Below, piece after piece: positions 53,454 through 62,132 of a stretch of 64,000 nucleotides of DNA. The stretch lies in NCBI GenBank assembly GCA_945919075.1, contig CAMEIX010000010.1, forward strand, positions 41,498 to 105,497, given 5' to 3'. The position numbers and the translations under genes are program-made. Within the stretch, counting starts at the first letter, position 1. The number at the start of each line of letters is the position of its first letter. The DNA comes from an uncultured Lachnospiraceae bacterium (GTDB lineage Bacteria > Bacillota > Clostridia > Lachnospirales > Lachnospiraceae). The notes under the pieces were generated by a model that saw only the letters and a program-made list of their open reading frames with translations, was not told the origin of the DNA and made no database searches.

Positions 53454-53801
53454 TCATTCTTCCCAATAATCTTCTGTTTCCTGTGATGTTGTTTTAATTC
53501 CAAACAGAGTATACATAAAGTCGTGTTTCTCATTCAAGACTCTGATAACCCTTATGGACTCTCCTTCTTTTCGATAAAACACATAATTACGATTTGATAC
53601 AATGTATAGGTAGTCACAAGCAATACCATATCTTGAAGATATGCTTACACCTGCATCCGGAAACACCAAAAGATTACCAATGGAATCCATAATATTACCA
53701 ACTATCTTTTTTGCAAAATCTTCTCCATATTCTGTCAGGATATATGATTTAGTTGACTGTAAATCATTTATAGCTTCCGGAGATAAATCTAACTGTTTCA
53801 T
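53454..53801 (-). CDS. RelE/ParE-family toxin
   Basis: 115 residues; LSPEAINDLQSTKSYILTEYG at the start and RVIRVLNEKHDFMYTLFG near the end are ParE-type features. ATGA overlap with the antitoxin stop (53798-53801). Whether it hits gyrase (ParE) or mRNA (RelE) cannot be told; the C-terminal acidic tail (ETEDYWEE) is unusual. Confidence 0.85.
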   Translation of the reverse strand: MKQLDLSPEAINDLQSTKSYILTEYGEDFAKKIVGNIMDSIGNLLVFPDAGVSISSRYGIACDYLYIVSNRNYVFYRKEGESIRVIRVLNEKHDFMYTLFGIKTTSQETEDYWEE

Positions 53802-54043
53802 AATCCCAACGCCTCTCTCGCCGCATCATATGAAACCCAACCTTTTTCTCTTGCAGAAGATTCTCCTTTTTCCAATGCTCCAAACAAGCCTTTAAGTGCT
53901 CTTAATTCATCTAATTCCTGCATTGTCACAATAGCAAAATCCCCTCGTCCATTCTTTGTCAAATAAACTGGATTACCATATGATACTTCGTTTAATACAG
54001 TATTATAATTTCTTAAATCTGATACCGGTTTAATATTTGGCAT
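53798..54043 (-). CDS. Phd/YefM-family antitoxin
   Basis: 81 residues. PNIKPVSDLRNYNTVLNEV is the Phd DNA-binding head and YLTKNGRGDFAIV the following strand pair. ATG at 54043 follows TAAGGAGG; longer frame rejected. Partner of the ParE-like toxin. Confidence 0.88.
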   Translation of the reverse strand: MPNIKPVSDLRNYNTVLNEVSYGNPVYLTKNGRGDFAIVTMQELDELRALKGLFGALEKGESSAREKGWVSYDAAREALGL

Positions 54044-54059
54044 ATGAGTCACCTCCTTA

Positions 54060-54076
54060 CTTGTATTATATACAAG
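54060..54076 (-). promoter_or_regulatory. Operator-promoter of the ParDE-like pair
   Basis: Palindrome CTTGTAT-TAT-ATACAAG covers the minus-strand -10 TATAAT, 17 bases before the antitoxin ATG. Probable autoregulatory site. Confidence 0.65.
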
Positions 54077-54152
54077 CGCACTGTCTTTTAGCAATATTTT
54101 TCTTAAAATTTTAAGAACATTATTTAACTTCCTTTTTACCACTCATCCATAA

Positions 54153-54204
54153 TGTAAAAAAGTAAATTCCCCTTATAATAACTGGAGGAATTTACTTTTT
54201 ACAT
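54153..54204. terminator. Bidirectional intrinsic terminator
   Basis: AAAAAGTAAATTCC (54157-54170) pairs with GGAATTTACTTTTT (54187-54200); A-tracts and T-tracts on both sides allow use in either direction. On the minus strand it ends the methyltransferase-like gene. Confidence 0.75.
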
Positions 54205-54230
54205 TTGACCTATGAATATCGTAATGGTTG

Positions 54231-55142
54231 TTATCTATCCTTATCACTTCTTGCGGTGATAATCCAGGGAGCGGGCTCCTGCTTGAACGTATTTTTGCTT
54301 CCTAACTTGGAAACAGAAACCTGAATAGTGTCGATATCATTGAAGCCGAGCTCCTGCAATGAACTCTGGATATTGGCTGCAACCCTGAAATCCAAGGTGT
54401 AAATCACTACATCAATCTTGGGATTTAATTTGGTCAGGCACGCCAGCTCTTTGTCGGTGCTGGCACTTGCCACAAGAAAAACAAGAGAAGGAATAGGACA
54501 ATCCTTCATGGTTTCTTCATCCACGTGGTCAATGATTTTAATATTATGTAAATCAAAATGAGCCATATTGTCTTCCAGAGTAGCCCGGTCAGCCGCACTG
54601 TATTCTACGGCAATTACAGAGCCTTCGGGTGCCATCAATGCAGATTCGATGGCAATACTTTCGCCGCCAATGACACAAATGTCATCTTGTGGTGCCACCA
54701 TCATTTTATTCAGGATAATCGCACGGATTTCGCTGCCTACATAGCGGATAGAACCACGCTCAAACATTTCATTGGAAAGACCGATTTTGGCAGTATTTCT
54801 TGCCTGCGGATTTAAGATCAGCATACCGGCACTTGCGTTAATGCCGCGGTCAATCATATCCTTTACCTTCTGATGAAGAATTTCACCGGAGGGGTCGCTC
54901 CCTTCGTTATACCATACTTCACATTCGCCAAGTCCTGCGTTCCAGAGGCGGTAAAAAATATCATCAATACCGGCATTAGTAAATACCATGGTAGTCTTAT
55001 GTGCCTCTACCGTAGGAATAATATTCTTGTTTTTCTTGGTAATATCGATAATTTTGACATGTTCCAGGTCAATGGTAGTATTTTTCGCATAATACTCCAG
55101 CCAGGAAATAATTACTTCATTGGTAAAAATCTGCTCCTGCAT
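54231..55142 (-). CDS. CbiT/CobL-like methyltransferase-fold protein, standalone
   Basis: 303 residues. The central part resembles precorrin-6Y methylases: VGSEIRAIILNKMM, then the SAM-site strand DDICVIGGESIAIESALMA and GSVIAVEYSAADRATLEDN. In most CbiT proteins the glycine loop is GxGxG; here it is GGESIA, so SAM binding is uncertain. The N-terminal part resembles the CbiE half. No cobalamin genes are nearby, so the role is probably not in B12 synthesis. Confidence 0.6.
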   Translation of the reverse strand: MQEQIFTNEVIISWLEYYAKNTTIDLEHVKIIDITKKNKNIIPTVEAHKTTMVFTNAGIDDIFYRLWNAGLGECEVWYNEGSDPSGEILHQKVKDMIDRGINASAGMLILNPQARNTAKIGLSNEMFERGSIRYVGSEIRAIILNKMMVAPQDDICVIGGESIAIESALMAPEGSVIAVEYSAADRATLEDNMAHFDLHNIKIIDHVDEETMKDCPIPSLVFLVASASTDKELACLTKLNPKIDVVIYTLDFRVAANIQSSLQELGFNDIDTIQVSVSKLGSKNTFKQEPAPWIITARSDKDR

Positions 55143-55350
55143 AGCATATCCCCCTTACGTCTTCCTATAATTTGTAATAATTGCTCTCGCTTAGCAAAAT
55201 TTATTGCTTATATTTTACCACGTGGCAACGGATTTGTAAAAAAAAATCTAGAGCTGGCACTCTCAGGCTCTTTTAATATATAGTAGAAAAAGAACTTTGC
55301 TCGTGATATACTATGAAAAACAAGATGAATCAAAGAAGTAGGAATGAATT

Positions 55351-56322
55351 ATGGACAAAATGAAAATTGTAATCTTAGAGAGAAACAGCGTAGGTTTGGA
55401 TGTTCCGGTAAATTGCTTTGAGGAATTGGGCGAAGTAACTTATTATGCCAATACCAAAACCATAGAGGAAGTAAAGGAACGCACCAAGGATGCGGATATC
55501 GTGGTTGCCAACAAGGCTCCCATGTGCAGAGAGGCCCTTTCCGGGTCCGCCAATCTAAAGTTAATCTGTGAATTTGCCACCGGGTTTGATAACTGTGACC
55601 TCACATACTGCCGTGAAAAAGGCATCCGGGTATGCAATGTTGCAGACTATTGCACCGACATGATAGCACAGCATACTTTTACCCTGGCTCTTGCCCTGCT
55701 GCAGAAACTGGCATATTATGACAACTATGTCAAGTCTGGGGAATACAGTGCCCAGGAACGTTTCTCGAATTTTGACGTGCCCTTTACGGAGCTTTCCGGC
55801 AAAACCTGGGGTATTGTTGGCATGGGCAATATCGGAAAAAGAGTGGCGAAAATTGCCACCGCCTTCGGTTGCCGTGTTATTTTCCACTCCGTAACCGGAA
55901 AGAGTACCGTAACCGAATATGAACAGGTGAGCAAGGACACTCTTCTTACGGAAAGTGACTTTTTGTCACTCCATTGTCCTTTAAGTGACTTAACCAGGAA
56001 CTTTATTGATAAAGAAGCCTTGAAAAAGATGAAAAAAACTGCTATTTTGGTGAACGTGGCAAGAGGTCCCGTAGTCAACAATCCGGACCTTTACGAAGCA
56101 CTTGAAAGTGGTGAAATTATGGCAGCCGGTCTTGATGTTATGGAAAAGGAACCCTTAGAGCTTTCCAATCCCTTAAGCAAAATCAAGGACAGCAACAAAC
56201 TCATCATTACCCCTCATCTCGGCTGGGGTAGTGTGGAAGCCCGTACCCGGTGCGTGAATGAAGCCTTCTTAAATGCCAAGGCTTTTCTTGCCGGAGAATC
56301 CAGAAACGTGGTAAATCCATAA
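55351..56322 (+). CDS. D-isomer-specific 2-hydroxyacid dehydrogenase
   Basis: 323 residues, NAD(P)-dependent, cytoplasmic. Rossmann GMGNIGKRVA (about 151-160), catalytic Arg in NVARGPVV (about 230), Glu in MEKEPLE and His in TPHLGWGS. Closest in style to glycerate/hydroxypyruvate reductases (HprA), but the substrate is not certain. AGGA precedes the ATG. Confidence 0.9.
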   Translation: MDKMKIVILERNSVGLDVPVNCFEELGEVTYYANTKTIEEVKERTKDADIVVANKAPMCREALSGSANLKLICEFATGFDNCDLTYCREKGIRVCNVADYCTDMIAQHTFTLALALLQKLAYYDNYVKSGEYSAQERFSNFDVPFTELSGKTWGIVGMGNIGKRVAKIATAFGCRVIFHSVTGKSTVTEYEQVSKDTLLTESDFLSLHCPLSDLTRNFIDKEALKKMKKTAILVNVARGPVVNNPDLYEALESGEIMAAGLDVMEKEPLELSNPLSKIKDSNKLIITPHLGWGSVEARTRCVNEAFLNAKAFLAGESRNVVNP

Positions 56323-56388
56323 AAAGCACCGGACAGGTTAAATATTCGGAAGTCGCCGGACACGGTGAATCCGTAAAAGGAGCAGAAC

Positions 56389-56892
56389 ATGATTAAGAAA
56401 TGCAAAGAATTACTTGTAAAATACCGGGAGGTCATTGTGTACCTGATTGTGGGCGTACTGACCACCATTTTTTCCTGGGCCGTTTTGTTTTTGGGAAAAC
56501 TGTTCTTAAATGTGGACATTTCCTGGCAGAACTTTCTAAACAACACCTTAAGCTGGGCAGGCGGTGTACTCTTTGCCTATCCCCTCAACCGAAAATGGGT
56601 ATTCAAAAGCACAAACCCGGGAATATTCAAGGAATTTACCGGTTTTGCGGCATCCCGCGTATCCACCTGGATATTGGATGTTATCATCATGTGGCTTTTT
56701 GTAAACGTATTTACCTTAAAGGCACCGATTAAATGGGCCTGCGGGCTCTTCGGCTATTTCCCGGAAGGAGAAACTTTAGGTAATTTAAATTACTGGATTG
56801 TAAAAATATTCATCTCTTCCGTACTGGTAACCATATTAAATTATGTATTCAGTAAACTGCTCATTTTCAAATCGCCGAAAAAGCAGGCATAA
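56389..56892 (+). CDS. GtrA-family membrane protein
   Basis: 167 residues with four membrane spans; VIVYLIVGVLTTIFSWAVLF, FAYPLNRKWVFKS and FSKLLIFKS are typical of GtrA, which helps move lipid-linked sugars for wall or teichoic-acid decoration. Follows the dehydrogenase gene by 66 bases with AAAGGAG. A hairpin with loop region follows (56907-56970). Confidence 0.88.
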   Translation: MIKKCKELLVKYREVIVYLIVGVLTTIFSWAVLFLGKLFLNVDISWQNFLNNTLSWAGGVLFAYPLNRKWVFKSTNPGIFKEFTGFAASRVSTWILDVIIMWLFVNVFTLKAPIKWACGLFGYFPEGETLGNLNYWIVKIFISSVLVTILNYVFSKLLIFKSPKKQA

Positions 56893-56906
56893 ATAGATAA
56901 ATATAG

Positions 56907-56970
56907 AAATCGTCCATACCCAGGAGTGCTGTCTTTTTGACAGTTGTGTCACAGGAAATGGACGATTTTG
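56907..56970 (+). terminator. Terminator after the GtrA gene
   Basis: AAATCGTCCAT (56907-56917) pairs with ATGGACGATTT (56956-56966), with an inner CTGTC...GACAG hairpin, and then TTGTTTC. Large stem-loop of about 60 bases. Confidence 0.65.
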
Positions 56971-57042
56971 TTTCATTTTTGTTTTAGTTTTGTTTACCGT
57001 ACACAATAAATTTCAATGGCTTTTTCAACACTTTTTCATTTT

Positions 57043-58449
57043 CTATTTCCCAATAAAGTACCCATCTTTGGCATTTCCGGTTAGGTACACCCTATAAATT
57101 GTTCCCCAGATAAGGTCCGCATACACTTCACCCTGTACCTTGGTCATTTTTCCGTCCTGATCCATAACACTTAGTTCAATTTTTCCTGCGTCACCGTCAT
57201 AAACTCCGCCCGAAAAATCTGCCGGGATTATTTGAAAATAAATGTTCTCCCCTTCCAAAAGAGCACTTCCATCTGCATTACACATACCCTGTTCTGCCTC
57301 ACGGCTTCCACTGTTTACATTAAGTCCCAGGCCATAAACCTTATCTTCCGCAAAATTTACCACTGTGATTACCATCACTTTATCAGCCTGCCCGTCAAAC
57401 GAAAAGTCCACCATGGCTTCCTCATTCGTCATGCCATCTGCAAAAACCACATTGAAAAGCCCGGTTTTACGCACCAGATTCTCCAGTTTGTTGATATCTT
57501 CCCCTACCGTTTTGATATCCACTCCGGCAAATTCGCTGGCCTGCTTTTCATCCACAGTCAAGGTATACTTCTGACCTTCGATCAAATATTCATACTCTAT
57601 TTCACTCACATTCCCGACCAGTGCCAATAGCACATAGGCATATATTTTTAATCTTTCCTCTAAAACCTCTTTTCTATTTTTGGAAAAATCATTTTGCAAA
57701 ATCATCTTCCACGCATAGGGCTCATTTTTGGTCTGTAATTCATTTTGAAAGTCTCCGGTAAACACAGTCATATTGAGAGCATTTACAATTTTCCCATTGG
57801 AAGGCATATTACCTACATAAGGATTGTAGAGATTATAGAGCTGCCCCGTGATATTGGAAATGGGCTCCCCATTTGCCCAGATAATGCGATTTCCAATCCA
57901 CACCTGTCTGATTTCCTCTGAAGCAGTATAGTTTGCTTTCCTGCTGCCCTTATAAATAAGACTCTTGGGAACACCTCTTACCGTGATTTCCACCACACCT
58001 TCCACTTCATTTATTTCAATATGCTGGATTCCCTGATTGGAAATGGTGCTTACCGCTACAGACAAATCCTTTCCGTTTACCTCCAAATGATAGGACAAAT
58101 ATTCCGGATTCATGTTTTTTCCGGAAAAGAAATAGGTAAAGCATACAAAAGTAACTGCCACAAACCATATAAGTGCTGCCCATAAAATAATCTTTTTTCG
58201 GGTACTCTTCTTTGTCTTTTTTAAGAAATCTATTTCCTTTACTTCCTTTTGCGATTTCTCCGAAACCGGATGCTTCATTAGCTTGTATTTTCTATTACAG
58301 TTTTCACAAGCTCCAATATGTTCTTCTACTGCTTTATTGGTTACAGGACTGGTTAATTCGTCCACATACATAGGCAATAAATCTTCGACTATCTCACACG
58401 GCAGTTTTTTCATATCCGAATTCTTTATTTCACCATTAATTGATTCCAT
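57043..58449 (-). CDS. Zinc-finger anti-sigma factor with large extracytoplasmic domain
   Basis: About 468 residues. Zinc-binding anti-sigma domain CEIVEDLLPMYVDEL ... HIGACENC (about 18-52), membrane span (about 85-108), then a ~360-residue extracytoplasmic part of unknown fold with repeated beta elements. The ATG at 58449 overlaps the sigma gene stop. It should bind and hold the sigma factor encoded just upstream. Confidence 0.82.
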   Translation of the reverse strand: MESINGEIKNSDMKKLPCEIVEDLLPMYVDELTSPVTNKAVEEHIGACENCNRKYKLMKHPVSEKSQKEVKEIDFLKKTKKSTRKKIILWAALIWFVAVTFVCFTYFFSGKNMNPEYLSYHLEVNGKDLSVAVSTISNQGIQHIEINEVEGVVEITVRGVPKSLIYKGSRKANYTASEEIRQVWIGNRIIWANGEPISNITGQLYNLYNPYVGNMPSNGKIVNALNMTVFTGDFQNELQTKNEPYAWKMILQNDFSKNRKEVLEERLKIYAYVLLALVGNVSEIEYEYLIEGQKYTLTVDEKQASEFAGVDIKTVGEDINKLENLVRKTGLFNVVFADGMTNEEAMVDFSFDGQADKVMVITVVNFAEDKVYGLGLNVNSGSREAEQGMCNADGSALLEGENIYFQIIPADFSGGVYDGDAGKIELSVMDQDGKMTKVQGEVYADLIWGTIYRVYLTGNAKDGYFIGK

Positions 58450-58454
58450 AATCC

Positions 58455-58997
58455 TCATTCCTCCCACCTTAATTTTTCTTTTCCACGATAAAAGGTCACT
58501 CTTGCCCAGTTTTCGGTCTTTTCCATAATTTCACCAATTTCCTTAAAGGACAGATTTCCAAAGATTCTAAGGTAGAGTACCTCTTTATAGGGCTCCGGTA
58601 CAGCATGAAGTGCTTTTATGATACTAACCTTATCCTGTGATTCCAATACGGTTTCTTCTGGTGACGGTACTGTCAGTTTTTCAGAATTCGACGTCGCCCT
58701 GCCCATTCTTTTCTGAGAGAAACTTTCTTCTGTCAAATTTTCGTAACTTACATCACTGAATTCACCACTTTTATACAGATGATTCTTCCGCATATAGGAA
58801 AGAAGTGTATTCTTGGCAATGGCACATAACCAGGTAGAAACCTTACAGGAATCATTAAATTTATCACTGCTTTTAATTGCCTGATAAAAGGTTTCCTGCG
58901 TTAATTCTTCGGAAAGACTTTCATTACCGGTTTTTGCTAACAGAAAACGGAAAACCAGCTCTGCATACTCCTTATATATCTCTTCCATCGACTCCAT
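58455..58997 (-). CDS. ECF-type sigma factor
   Basis: 180 residues. Region 2: MEEIYKEYAELVFRFLLAKT, LSEELTQETFYQAIK, VSTWLCAIAKNTLLSYMRK; region 4: LRIFGNLSFKEIGEIM and ARVTFYRGKEKL. ATG at 58997 after GGAGG. A 35-residue Ser/Thr/Gln-rich linker separates the regions. Partner of the zinc-finger anti-sigma factor. Confidence 0.9.
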   Translation of the reverse strand: MESMEEIYKEYAELVFRFLLAKTGNESLSEELTQETFYQAIKSSDKFNDSCKVSTWLCAIAKNTLLSYMRKNHLYKSGEFSDVSYENLTEESFSQKRMGRATSNSEKLTVPSPEETVLESQDKVSIIKALHAVPEPYKEVLYLRIFGNLSFKEIGEIMEKTENWARVTFYRGKEKLRWEE

Positions 58998-59197
58998 GCT
59001 GCACCTCCTTTCCTCGATTTTTAATTCCCCCATTGGTTCTTTCATCTATTAATGCTGGATTTTCAAATTTCGTTACAAGGTAGATAAACTTTTTCAAAAT
59101 ATTTTATCAAAAACGTGCATTGGGGTAAATATCCTATTGACGAATCCCTTCCATTCCGTGCATGATAGATAAAAATACATCTTCTAAGAGGTACATT

Positions 59198-59626
59198 ATG
59201 AAACGATTACTTTTTATATTTTTACCGGTTCTGTCTCTTTTGACCGGCTGCACTACCCCAAATAACAATGTCTCCGAAACAACCCTTCACTCGGATGCAA
59301 GTGAAACAGAAGAAAATACTTATGAACAGATTACACAGATCAAAGCGAAGGAAATCATGGATAGTGGGGAAGAATATATCCTATTGGATGTGCGTACTAA
59401 AGAAGAATTTGACGACGGGCATATTGAGGGAGCGATACTGATACCTGATTTTGAGATTGAAGAGAGAGCCGAAACTGAGCTTCCCGACAAGGATGCCCTT
59501 ATTTTAGTATACTGCCGCAGCGGACGCAGAAGCAAAAACGCCGCAAGTATCCTTGCAGCGCTTGGTTATACCAATGTAAAAGAATTTGGTGGCATTAATA
59601 ACTGGGCTTATGGTGTTGTAAAATAA
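59198..59626 (+). CDS. Rhodanese-domain lipoprotein
   Basis: 142 residues. Lipobox LTGC (Cys17) then a Ser/Thr linker and a rhodanese domain (EEYILLDVRTKEEFDDGHIE) with active-site Cys in LVYCRSGRRSKNAA. Exported and membrane-tethered, so it may transfer sulfane sulfur outside the cytoplasm. Single-gene unit. Confidence 0.88.
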   Translation: MKRLLFIFLPVLSLLTGCTTPNNNVSETTLHSDASETEENTYEQITQIKAKEIMDSGEEYILLDVRTKEEFDDGHIEGAILIPDFEIEERAETELPDKDALILVYCRSGRRSKNAASILAALGYTNVKEFGGINNWAYGVVK

Positions 59627-59642
59627 TTTTATTTGTCCGGTT

Positions 59643-60209
59643 CTATGAGTAATGTCCCACTACGGGCTTATCCTTTGTCCGGTGTTTTCTATCAGGATCA
59701 TACTGTTGCCAATAAATTACCTTTTCATTATAGCGTGAGCGGCCCTCCTGTTTCTTTACCGGGTATCCCACATACATCAGACCAAGAGGATTCACATTTT
59801 TGGGCATTCTCAGGATATCTCTCACCTGCTGCATTCTTGACTCAATGGGAAAAATCCCACACCACAGGCTTCCAAGTCCCATATCCGTAGCAAGTAAGAG
59901 CATATTTTCCATAGCTGCCGAACAATCGCAGATCCACAAATCCTTATCCTGACCTTTTAAGCCCCAGTTACTGTTTCCGCATACCACAATTGCCGCGGGA
60001 GCATTATAATTTGCAAAATTTAATTTGCTTCTTATTTTTCTAAGAATCGCTTCATCATCAATTACCACATACTCCCAGGGCTGTGCATTTACCGCAGTTG
60101 GTGCTGAAAAAGCGGCATGAAGTAAATCCTCCAATATCTCGTGAGAAACCTTTTGTTCGGTATATTCCCTACAGCTTCTTCGATTAAATATAGCATCCTT
60201 CGTTTCCAT
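59643..60209 (-). CDS. Nitroreductase-family flavoprotein
   Basis: 188 residues. FMN-binding head RRSCREY and SAPTAVNAQPWEYVVI, GLGSLWCGIFP and YVGYPVKK near the end are typical of NADPH/flavin nitroreductases. Substrate unknown. GAGGTACGAAAG precedes the ATG. Confidence 0.9.
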   Translation of the reverse strand: METKDAIFNRRSCREYTEQKVSHEILEDLLHAAFSAPTAVNAQPWEYVVIDDEAILRKIRSKLNFANYNAPAAIVVCGNSNWGLKGQDKDLWICDCSAAMENMLLLATDMGLGSLWCGIFPIESRMQQVRDILRMPKNVNPLGLMYVGYPVKKQEGRSRYNEKVIYWQQYDPDRKHRTKDKPVVGHYS

Positions 60210-60222
60210 CTTTCGTACCTCG

Positions 60223-61248
60223 TCATGAATTTAATTTATTCTTTACTGATTCAACTCTATTAATCCTGTTTCCGGAACTTCTATCATTTTTTCTTTTTTT
60301 GAAATCATCAAACCCTTTATCATGACTAACAATCGTTATCTCCTGATTTCTTTTTTTTAGCAATTGACCAGCCTCAGCTTTAATTTGATTGTCAACCGCT
60401 TGGTTTCCTGGTGAAACTAGTTTTGATGATACATTAGATCTATTTTGATATTTCCTGTCAAATTTGCATTTTGCTCCCTCTTGCGAAAAAATAGCCCTAA
60501 CCTTTGTATCTTTTGTTGTATGTTCAATTCCCTTTTGTGCTTCATTAATATGGTTATCACCATCAATGAATATTGTGTGTTTTCTTCCCGTTTGAGATTT
60601 CTTGTTATTCTTTTTCTTCCTATTGATTTTGTTTGAACCATTTCTTTTTTCTTCTTTGTGTATATTTGATAATTTTTCGGGTTCACTATGAAAATGGTTT
60701 GCATGTTTATCTAAATGTACATAATCTATATTTGACGATGAATTCAGCTGAAAATTTATTTGTTGTATACTTCTATTAACAGAAGGTGCATAAGGATTTA
60801 CGAATGATTTAATCACTGTTTTCGGAATATCATGTACATACGCTGAATCCTTTAACATATCATCATATTTCCCATTTACTATTTCTTCTAAGTCCTTTAC
60901 TACATCTTCTTCAACAATTCCCCAACTTTTTTCTAAATTATATTCCTCAATAAATTCTTCAATCTGCCTCCGTGAAGGCATTTCATCGGGAATGCCAAAT
61001 GATTTTTTTAATTGTTCTAAATAATGTTTATATGAAGAGATAAAATTGCTTTTACTTGTTATTTCTTTAAGCATCAAAGAACTAATATCTTTCTTAACAT
61101 CAAGAATAATTATCTGCCAGTCAATAAACAAATTATACTCATCAATAAAAGCCTGAACCTCTTCGTTGGAAGGCATTTCATTAATGCCATAAAAAAATTC
61201 TTTCAGCCTTCTTTTGTATTCTGTATAGTTATTTATTATTGTTCCCAA
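60223..61248 (-). CDS. Duplicated-helical protein with C-terminal NYN/PIN-like nuclease domain
   Basis: 341 residues. The N-terminal ~120 residues are two copies of one unit: YKRRLKEFFYGINEMPSNEE followed by VQAFIDEYNL, and YLEQLKKSFGIPDEMPSRRQ followed by IEEFIEEYNL. After a basic linker, residues ~225-330 look like a NYN/PIN-type domain: HTIFIDGDNH, then NQAVDNQIKAEAGQLL and EITIVSHDKGFDDF, with acidic residues in the right order for metal. It starts with TTG after AGGAGA. Lysine and asparagine-rich, AT-biased composition suggests recent transfer. Element B starts 69 bp upstream. The nuclease assignment is by eye and tentative. Confidence 0.55.
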   Translation of the reverse strand: MGTIINNYTEYKRRLKEFFYGINEMPSNEEVQAFIDEYNLFIDWQIIILDVKKDISSLMLKEITSKSNFISSYKHYLEQLKKSFGIPDEMPSRRQIEEFIEEYNLEKSWGIVEEDVVKDLEEIVNGKYDDMLKDSAYVHDIPKTVIKSFVNPYAPSVNRSIQQINFQLNSSSNIDYVHLDKHANHFHSEPEKLSNIHKEEKRNGSNKINRKKKNNKKSQTGRKHTIFIDGDNHINEAQKGIEHTTKDTKVRAIFSQEGAKCKFDRKYQNRSNVSSKLVSPGNQAVDNQIKAEAGQLLKKRNQEITIVSHDKGFDDFKKRKNDRSSGNRINRVESVKNKLNS

Positions 61249-61316
61249 AATAAGCTCTCCTGCCTTTCCCAGTCAGTTTCTTCATCGAACATTGAATAAT
61301 CATCTACCCAACTTGG

Positions 61317-61502
61317 AATTTGCGCGTTTCTACGAGCGGTTCGAGGATGGAGCATGAATGTGCATGGGAGTTTACTCACAAATGCACATTTATGCGAACA
61401 GACGCATAGCGCAACAGCGCGTCATGAGCATGAAGTGCAGCGGAATGCGAATGGCACCGCATTGATAAACTGCAAGTTGATGGGCTATTGGTCCCATGCA
61501 AA
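61317..61502 (+). repeat. Structured repeat element, copy B
   Basis: 186 bp, homologous to copy A at 39863-40048. Shared blocks: GCGCGTTTCTACGAGCGGT, GCATAGCGC, CATGAGCATGAAGTGCAGCG. Closing stem GCGGT (61336-61340) / ACCGC (61456-61460); the long hairpin is here GCATGAATGTGCAT (61352-61365) / ATGCACATTTATGC (61382-61395) with inner GAGT-TT-ACTC (61368-61377), where A has GAGC-TT-GCTC. Both arms changed together. Confidence 0.75.
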
Positions 61503-61522
61503 CCGAAAGTTAGCCCGCACTT

Positions 61523-61750
61523 TTTCTGTATAGAATCATTTCTTTCTCCATACAGAAATTTTCAGGTATTTGGGGCAGAAAATAGAGACATTTTTCTGTA
61601 TAGCAATTTATTTGTTGCTATACGGAAAGAATTTGTGAAAATCCTTCCGTATGGAGATTTTTCATCTCTATACAGAAAAAGAGGACCTGAAAATGACGAA
61701 ATCAGACTATTTTTTTCTGTATACGAAATTTTATATGTATATACAGAAAA
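61523..61750. repeat. Four tandem hairpins sharing a TTTCTGTATA arm, beside element B
   Basis: Hairpin 1: 61523-61533 / 61548-61558. Hairpin 2: 61593-61606 / 61615-61628. Hairpin 3: 61645-61657 / 61665-61677. Hairpin 4: 61713-61723 / 61740-61750 (perfect 11 bp). Every left arm contains TTTCTGTATA or TTCCGTATGG, every right arm its inverse; inner stems and loops differ. Spacing is 35-38 bp, so it is not a CRISPR. No gene is seen; a 145-codon open frame here is only a by-product of the repeats. Confidence 0.7.
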
Positions 61751-62052
61751 TCATCTGTCAAATATATCTCTTTTGGTTACATCCGCTCTTCCCGTTTATC
61801 TACTTTACAACATCCCATATTTCTACCCTTCTACTTTAGCTGCATTTCATGTTACTGCCTGTCGGCTTCGCAGAATCCCTTATGCCGGTGCATACAAGCA
61901 TACTCCGTCGCAATTCTCATTATAGCATAATTTGAATGGACTGTGTGAACTGATTGTTACAAGGCTGAGGATGGTTTGAAAACCATTCTCTGCTCGCAAA
62001 ATGCTCTTAATGCCTTGGCAATCTATCTATATTATCTCTTTCAATATTCAAA

Positions 62053-62081
62053 TAGAATATCCGATGCTTATTTGCTATAAT
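62053..62081 (+). promoter_or_regulatory. Promoter of the CPBP protease gene
   Basis: TAGAAT (62053-62058), 17 bases, TATAAT (62076-62081), 52 bases before the ATG. The -35 is weak. Confidence 0.5.
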
Positions 62082-62132
62082 AAGTGATGGAATGAATTCC
62101 TATTTTTAGGAATAAAGGAGAAAATGTAAAAC

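Noticed and set aside
61523..61750. Possible CRISPR array
   Set aside because: Units are inverted hairpins rather than direct repeats, spacers are unequal and no cas genes are present.
61488..61925. 145-codon open frame across the element B hairpin array
   Set aside because: Its peptide is produced by the inverted repeats (SPYRNF, SLYRKRG repeated), it lacks a good ribosome site and resembles no family.
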